In this document: positions 60,701 to 64,000 of the stretch, piece by piece
Numbering within the stretch: position 1 is the first letter of the stretch
Layout of the letters: every line of letters starts with the position of its first letter
Source: Amyelois transitella
Lineage: Eukaryota; Arthropoda; Insecta; Lepidoptera; Pyralidae
NCBI RefSeq assembly: GCF_032362555.1
Contig: NC_083510.1
Location: 2,507,501 to 2,571,500, forward strand
Length of the DNA: 64,000 nt
Direction: 5' to 3'
Translations under genes and position numbers: made by a program
The notes under the pieces: generated by a model
The model's input: the letters and a program-made list of their open reading frames with translations, nothing else
What the model was told of the DNA's origin: nothing
Databases searched by the model: none

Positions 60701-63344
60701 GTACTTAAGTCTAAATCTAAAGAATATAAAGCACCCCTTTTTTCTCTTACAACAATGTAAGATAGATATATTTCTGAGTGTGTATGTATGTATGCGCTAA
60801 TTTCGGAAATTTGCGGACGGAATTAGTTTCCGTGTGGTTCCCGGCATCAATAATGCCGTGTGGTTCCCGGCATCAATACAAAAAAGAATAGGACCACTCC
60901 ATCTCGTTCCCATGGATGTCGTAAAAGGCGACTAAGGGATAGGCTTATAAACTTGGGATTCTTCTTTTAGGCGATGGGCTAGCAACCCGTCACTATTTGA
61001 ATCTCAATTCTATCATTAAGCCAAACAGCTGAACGTGGCCTATCAGTCTTTTCAAGACTGTTGGCTCTGTCTACCCCGTAAGGGATAAAGACGTGATCAT
61101 ATGTATGTATGTATGTATTAGTTTCTGTTTTAATTGTTGAAAAGAGTTTTCCGAGGAAGGTTTATCTTTAAATCCTAATCGTGCGAAGTCGGGGCCGATC
61201 GCTAGTTTAAATTATATTGCAGTATAAATTGAGTAAAATTTTTACTCCGTGATATTGTTCAGATTATTTTAGCTCAATTAATAGATAGTACCATTTTTCT
61301 CAATGGAAAACAGCCTAACTACTTAAATAATGCAATCTATTTTGATTCACTGTACCTATCAGAAAGAATTTGATGTCAAGTTGCGAAATGTTGCAAAAAA
61401 TGCAAAATGCGAAAGTTGAATGTCTGTTTATGAACCTTGATAACATTTTCACTGAATGGGATTTCGTGAACTTGTGGTGTTAAATATATATAAGACTTAA
61501 ATAATTAATAATATAGTAATAATTATCATTATATTTGTCTACATTTATGCATATATCACGTGTTTATCCCATACAGGGTACAATCTTAAAATTTCCATCC
61601 GCTGATAGAATAGATGACGTAAAGAAGAAATCTAAGAGTATCCTAATAATCTTAATTTTTAATCTTTTTTATACAAGCGAATTGGGATCGACCATGAAAT
61701 TTTAATCGCCACCGCGTTTGAAGTCGCGTGCAAAAGCTAGTACCTATATTAATAGAGGCAAGAGTAATTTGTAAATTATTTTGAGACAATGCGAAGATCA
61801 GCAGTGTCACCCTCAACCATTGTTCGTTTCAGACGATAATGACTAATTCATGAAACATCAATGTTAGTGTACTTATTAGAATTGATCATAAGAAGTTTTC
61901 ATTACCTACTTATCCGGAAACGAACGATGAACTTGCCACTGAATCATTGAATTTCGTAATTTATAACTGAACTTTTAAAATCAATTGTTACACGGTTATA
62001 TATTTTTTTTTAATAAAAATAATTTCCGTTCTTTTGTCAAAAAATTATTTTTATCATATTTGTGCTGTGTGCCATTTCTGAATTGGGTTTGTAGAAGATA
62101 TTACTATTAGAAGGACACAATCAGGACAAACGCTAGGAAAATTATGAATGAATAGAAAAATTATTCATTATCGATGATGGAATCGGCCCTTAAATATTAT
62201 AATTTGTATGATATTTTTCAAAGGATATACTAATTATACTCACTTTAGATACTGTTGATACATGTGCAAAGTTAGATTGGTCCGGATTCTCAGTTTGGCT
62301 TCTCCTATGCTCCATTTTAAAACGTTATTGACTAACGATATCTGTAACAAGAGAAAGTTATTCACAAATTAAAATAGTTACTTAACAAACAACAGAATGT
62401 CTACAATAAACCTGACAAAATTGCTCTTCTGTAAGCGATGTTATAAGCAGGTTAGTGTGTAGAATCTTTCTACTTAAAAGTACATTAAAATAAAACCATT
62501 CGAACTCTTCATAATGAATATTATAGTTACGAGTAGGAGGTTACGAACAAAAGTATTTAAAACCAGTGCATCCAAAATTTCCAAGGGCGGTTGGTGTCAG
62601 ACAGAAAGCCATAAGCCAAAGCTAAACCACAGGAATTAATGAAATAGATGAAATTAGCGATGTTAATTTGTTTTATCTTACAGCGGGCTAAGTCGAGGGC
62701 ATTAGCTAGTTTTGCAATAAAGTTATATACTATACAATTGCGGTAACAGCTAGCAAAGCTACGTATAAAAGAAAATAATCAGCATTAATTAATATTCGTC
62801 GTGTGGTTCCCGGTGTTTGAGAATAGGACCACTCCATTTCTTTTCCATGTCGCTTGGGATTCTTCTTTAAGGCGATGGCCGAGCAAACTGTCATTATTTG
62901 AAACTCAATTCCATGATTAAGCCATATACAGCTGAACGTTGCCTTCAGTCTTTGCGAGACTGTTGGCTCTGTCTACGCCGTAAAGGATATAGACGTGATG
63001 ATATGTATCTATGGATGTATGTTCATTCATTCATATGCCTATACATAGATATTATAACCACGTGATCTTACGATGATAGTGTATGATAATTTTTAATCCG
63101 TACATGTGAGGTTGATAGTGCATAATATAAATAAGGGGGGAAATGATATCTCAGTAATTAAGATTATTGTTTAAATGTCAAATAAAAATTATATATGTAC
63201 TATGGCAGTACACCTTGGCATAAATATGCGCATACGCACCCCCTCTACTTGTTAATTATAAGGTATTGACTTACCATGGGCATAGCGATGAATAATTGTG
63301 TTAAAAATCGCTTGAAGTTGGGTAGATTCATTGTTATAATGGAT
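45722..63344 (-). CDS. ABCD3: Peroxisomal half ABC transporter, ABCD3/PMP70 type (C-terminal 545 aa; 5' exons outside the window)
   Basis: Exons in transcript order: 63344-63275, 62341-62244, 57453-57273, 55145-55076, 53486-53392, 52867-52750, 51141-51044, 50577-50385, 49925-49799, 48988-48814, 48361-48188, 46822-46718, 45856-45722 (stop TGA). All phases match. The first exon seen starts in mid-codon, so about 115 N-terminal residues (including the peroxisome-targeting region) are missing. The transmembrane part carries [11 protein letters not shown] and the EAA-like loop [13 protein letters not shown]. The nucleotide-binding domain has Walker [10 protein letters not shown], signature LSGGEKQ, Walker B FAILDE and H-loop SHRKS, all intact. 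PMP70 imports long-chain and branched acyl-CoA into peroxisomes as a dimer. Introns are packed with repeats. Exon 12 has an acceptor with no clear pyrimidine tract. Confidence 0.95.
45972..46256 (-). mobile_element. Family A copy with internal insertion
   Basis: Nearly complete, interrupted at about 46164-46215 by an unrelated AT-rich piece. Confidence 0.85.
46258..46351 (-). mobile_element. Family A copy, 5'-truncated
   Basis: Tail-side third, directly next to the preceding copy. Confidence 0.87.
46400..46656 (+). mobile_element. Family A copy, full length
   Basis: Complete from TGCCGTGTTCCCGGCACC to the TATGTATGTA tail, in the last ABCD3 intron. Confidence 0.9.
46877..47310 (+). mobile_element. 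Family D repeat with a nested element
   Basis: The outer copy runs from ACTAGCTGTGCCCGCGACTT to TTTATAATATTAGTATAG. About 46985-47103 is a different repeat ending in GAGGCCTTTGCCCAGTAGTG..CAGGCTGAT, typical of lepidopteran LINE 3' ends. Confidence 0.75.
47395..47633 (-). mobile_element. RTE-type LINE tail fragment
   Basis: Closely related to 27010-27313 with the same (TATG) tail and one internal deletion, in an ABCD3 intron. Confidence 0.85.
47658..47715 (+). mobile_element. Family D-related fragment
   Basis: Ends CCCGTGCGAAGCCTGGGCGG plus GTCGCTAGTC. A similar end occurs at 61146-61206. Confidence 0.55.
48401..48530 (-). mobile_element. Family C fragment
   Basis: CTTCTTCCTCCTGGCATTAG and GCATCCTCACCACTCTGG; adjoins a family A copy. 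Confidence 0.72.
48531..48683 (-). mobile_element. Family A copy, tail side missing
   Basis: Runs from TTTGGCTTAATGAT to the 5' TTATTGGTGCA part and adjoins a family C fragment. Confidence 0.82.
49212..49438 (+). mobile_element. Family A copy
   Basis: Most of the body with a deletion after GACTAAGGG. The rearranged tail leads into the fragments at 49390-49566. Confidence 0.8.
49390..49566. repeat. Rearranged family A tail fragments
   Basis: Short family A 3'-end pieces in alternating orientation (CACGTCTACATCCC, and ATAGACGTGATTATAT) are mixed with two copies of a TATCGCTTGCGGGAT segment. This looks like serial duplication and inversion next to the minisatellite. Confidence 0.7.
49567..49809 (-). 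repeat. Minisatellite made of ABCD3 exon 9 donor plus family A fragment (4 units)
   Basis: Four tandem units of about 58-63 bp each hold a family A-derived piece (GCTAGACAGAGCC), a spacer, and a copy of the ABCD3 exon 9 5' splice site (minus-strand GTCAA|gtgagg). The true donor is at 49798. Extra copies sit at 49740, 49682 and 49619, at periods 58, 58 and 63 bp. The right-most unit runs into the exon. Confidence 0.9.
50001..50110 (-). mobile_element. Family A copy, 5'-truncated
   Basis: Tail-side third, in an ABCD3 intron. Confidence 0.87.
51189..51243. repeat. Perfect 25-bp inverted repeat with 5-nt loop
   Basis: Arms 51189-51213 and 51219-51243 are perfectly complementary (TAGCGATTCAGAATG...). 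It lies in the ABCD3 intron between the exons at 51141 and 52750. Confidence 0.95.
51349..51475 (-). mobile_element. Family C fragment
   Basis: CGACTCCCATCTGACC, CAACCTTTACAGGGGAA and ATGTGCAGGTTT. Confidence 0.68.
51508..51787 (+). mobile_element. Family A, full-length copy with doubled 5' end
   Basis: Flanked by a 12-bp target duplication TGTAATGTCGTG (51496-51507, 51788-51799). The 5' CCGTGTGGTTCCCAGCA segment is repeated at a 20-bp period. Confidence 0.9.
51861..52016 (+). mobile_element. Family A copy, 5'-truncated
   Basis: About the 3' half with a diverged tail (TTTGTATATATG). Confidence 0.8.
52537..52680 (+). mobile_element. Family D-related repeat, diverged
   Basis: ACTAGCAACGCCCCCCAGGG through GAATCCGTCCAGTAG to CCCTATAAACTTTC. 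Confidence 0.6.
52885..52978 (-). mobile_element. Family A copy, 5'-truncated
   Basis: Tail-side third, beginning about 18 bp from the ABCD3 exon at 52867. Confidence 0.85.
53551..53660 (+). mobile_element. Family A copy, 5'-truncated
   Basis: 3' half with a small deletion and a TATGTATGTA tail. Confidence 0.85.
53755..54483 (+). mobile_element. Family D repeat with insertion
   Basis: Ends closely match 46877-47310. About 53870-54250 is inserted unrelated AT-rich sequence. The (CAAA)n run near the 3' end is longer here. Confidence 0.75.
54716..54976 (+). mobile_element. Family A copy, near full length, diverged
   Basis: All landmarks are present with scattered changes; tail ATTTATTTATG. 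Confidence 0.85.
55823..55875. repeat. Near-perfect fold-back in an ABCD3 intron
   Basis: Arms 55823-55848 and 55852-55875 pair over about 24 bp with a single 2-nt bulge and a 3-nt loop (outer arm CGATATTATTAAGCTTTGC). Confidence 0.93.
56605..56944. repeat. Old tandem duplication in an ABCD3 intron
   Basis: 56605-56752 and about 56770-56944 share CCAACAGAC..CA..GCATTAG, AACGTCC.TGATTGTTA.AGAAGT and AATGAGTTG..TT in the same order, with indels. Confidence 0.6.
56903..57098 (-). mobile_element. RTE-type LINE tail fragment, degenerate
   Basis: CAGAGACTACATCTTTC and GACCTGGCTATTCACC are recognisable relatives of the 27010-27313 copy. Confidence 0.55.
58640..59204. repeat. 52-bp inverted repeats 461 bp apart
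   Basis: 58640-58691 is the reverse complement of 59153-59204 at 51 of 52 positions. The interval contains a family A fragment. This could be a fold-back or MITE-like element, or an inverted duplication. Confidence 0.92.
58773..58874 (-). mobile_element. Family A copy, 5'-truncated
   Basis: Lies between the two arms of the inverted repeat 58640-59204. Confidence 0.85.
59200..59287 (+). mobile_element. RTE-type LINE tail fragment
   Basis: GAAGAAGTATGCATGGAACG, GTGGCAAGTGGAAAGATG and TTGGATTTTATGTA. Confidence 0.7.
59611..59755 (-). mobile_element. Family A fragment
   Basis: The middle part from CAGTATTGAAATTACTGG to CGCCTTTTACGAC-like sequence. Confidence 0.75.
60115..60239 (-). mobile_element. 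Family A copy, 5'-truncated
   Basis: Intact tail side (CATACATACATATAATCACG). Confidence 0.87.
60831..61116 (+). mobile_element. Family A SINE-like element, reference full-length copy
   Basis: About 285 bp, flanked by a 9-bp target duplication ATTAGTTTC (60822-60830, 61117-61125). The 5' end is CCGTGTGGTTCCCGGCA, present twice here (period 26). Landmarks are GGATGTCGTAAAAGGCGAC, AGGCGATGGGCTAGCAACC, a small hairpin AGTCTTTTCAAGACT, then CTCTGTCTACCCCG and the tail (TATG)n. No coding capacity and no obvious Pol III boxes. The 3' end resembles the RTE LINE tail in this window. All other family A entries refer to this copy. Confidence 0.9.
61146..61206 (+). mobile_element. Family D-related fragment
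   Basis: TTCCGAGGAAGGTTTAT and CGTGCGAAGTCGGGGCCG, followed by ATCGCTAG. Confidence 0.55.
62799..63022 (+). mobile_element. Family A copy, near full length
   Basis: Full ends with an internal deletion around TTCCATGTCGCTTGGG. Confidence 0.87.
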
Positions 63345-63409
63345 CTGTAATAAAAAAAAATCTGTGAGTTTATTGTACTATTATTCATTTATACATTATT
63401 ACATTATAT

Positions 63410-63664
63410 ACATACACACGTCCATATCCCTTGCGGGGTAGATAGAGCCAACAGTTTAAAAAAAAACTAATAGGCCACGTTCAGCTGTTTGGCTTAATGA
63501 TAGAATTGAGATTCAAATAGTGATGACAGGTTGCTAGCCTGTCGCCTAAAAGAAGAATCCCAAGTTTATAAGCTTATCCCTTAGTCGCCTTTTACGACAT
63601 CCGTGGGAAAGAGATGGAGTGGTTCTATTATTTTTTGTATTGGTGCTGGGAACCACACGGCACT
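63410..63664 (-). mobile_element. Family A copy, full length
   Basis: Flanked by a long imperfect direct repeat of about 35 bp (63372-63409 and about 63667-63705; core TTCATTTATACATTATTA). Confidence 0.9.
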
Positions 63665-64000
63665 GCACTGTACTATTAATTCATTTATACATTATTATAT
63701 CATTAATTTATTTGTCTTACAGTATAACAGCCACATACCTACTTAAATAATAATGATCACATTTCATCAAACAGGTTCAGTATCAGATTCTGGGTTAATT
63801 TATTAGAATTAATAATTAAATCATAATTTAAAAGAAACATTATGTAAAATACAATAAGGTATAAAATTAATTTGAAATCCCAAAAAGTTGGAAAAAAATT
63901 AATAAAAAGTTGCATGTAATGACATCAATTCTTTTATTTATATGGGAAACTGCGGTCAGTTCGATACACTATTCCAGTTATGATGATAGATAATAAACAT
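63665..64000. other. ABCD3 intron, right window edge
   Basis: AT-rich with no exon recognised. The upstream ABCD3 exons must lie beyond position 64000. Confidence 0.7.

Noticed and set aside
60831-61116. Family A as a Helitron, because of the GTGCCG..CGGCAC terminal hairpin and (TATG) microsatellite
   Set aside because: Target duplications of 9-12 bp and 5' truncations show LINE-type insertion; Helitrons make none.

Overview
This is a nuclear segment of an insect genome, almost certainly a moth or butterfly. The evidence is AT-rich introns with GT-AG boundaries, insect-like orthologues, and a very dense load of short interspersed repeats of the lepidopteran kind: elements ending in (TATG)n, the 'CCCGCGACTTCGTCCGCG' family, a tRNA-headed SINE, RTE-type LINE tails and a Kabuki/CsRn1-like LTR element. 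Nothing prokaryotic is present. I rebuilt five host genes exon by exon. All internal junctions keep phase with GT-AG borders.

Layout. (1) 1988-16493, +: a DNAJC14-type J-domain co-chaperone, 9 coding exons, 849 aa. Its last intron holds a complete, apparently young Ty3/gypsy LTR retrotransposon (10675-16168) with identical 344-bp LTRs, gag, pol in the -1 frame and a small third ORF for a membrane protein. (2) 20992-26674, -: TSR1, a 40S ribosome maturation factor, 10 exons, 789 aa. (3) 28109-34597, +: Sec61 alpha, the translocon pore, 10 coding exons, 476 aa, divergent from TSR1. (4) 39100-42139, -: midnolin (Drosophila stuxnet type), 5 exons, 763 aa. (5) 45722-63344, -: the C-terminal 545 aa of a peroxisomal half ABC transporter of the ABCD3/PMP70 type, 13 exons; the N-terminal exons lie beyond the right edge.

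The genes are housekeeping genes and do not form an evident pathway cluster, although DNAJC14 and Sec61 alpha both act at the ER and TSR1 and Sec61 alpha share a 1.4-kb divergent intergenic region. The rest is mostly repeats. At least 34 copies of one SINE-like family (called family A here) are scattered through introns of DNAJC14, TSR1, Sec61 alpha and ABCD3, and none lies between about 32.5 and 45.9 kb.

The best leads are: the shared 3' end of family A and an RTE-type LINE, which suggests a SINE/LINE partnership; the short transmembrane ORF between pol and the 3' LTR; tandem duplications that copy or abut splice sites in three genes, most strikingly a minisatellite carrying three extra copies of an ABCD3 5' splice site; several near-perfect fold-backs in ABCD3 introns; a long GC-rich hairpin in the Sec61 alpha 3' UTR; and an ACGT-core cluster upstream of Sec61 alpha. 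I see no clearly new molecular system. All assignments come from reading the sequence, without database searches.
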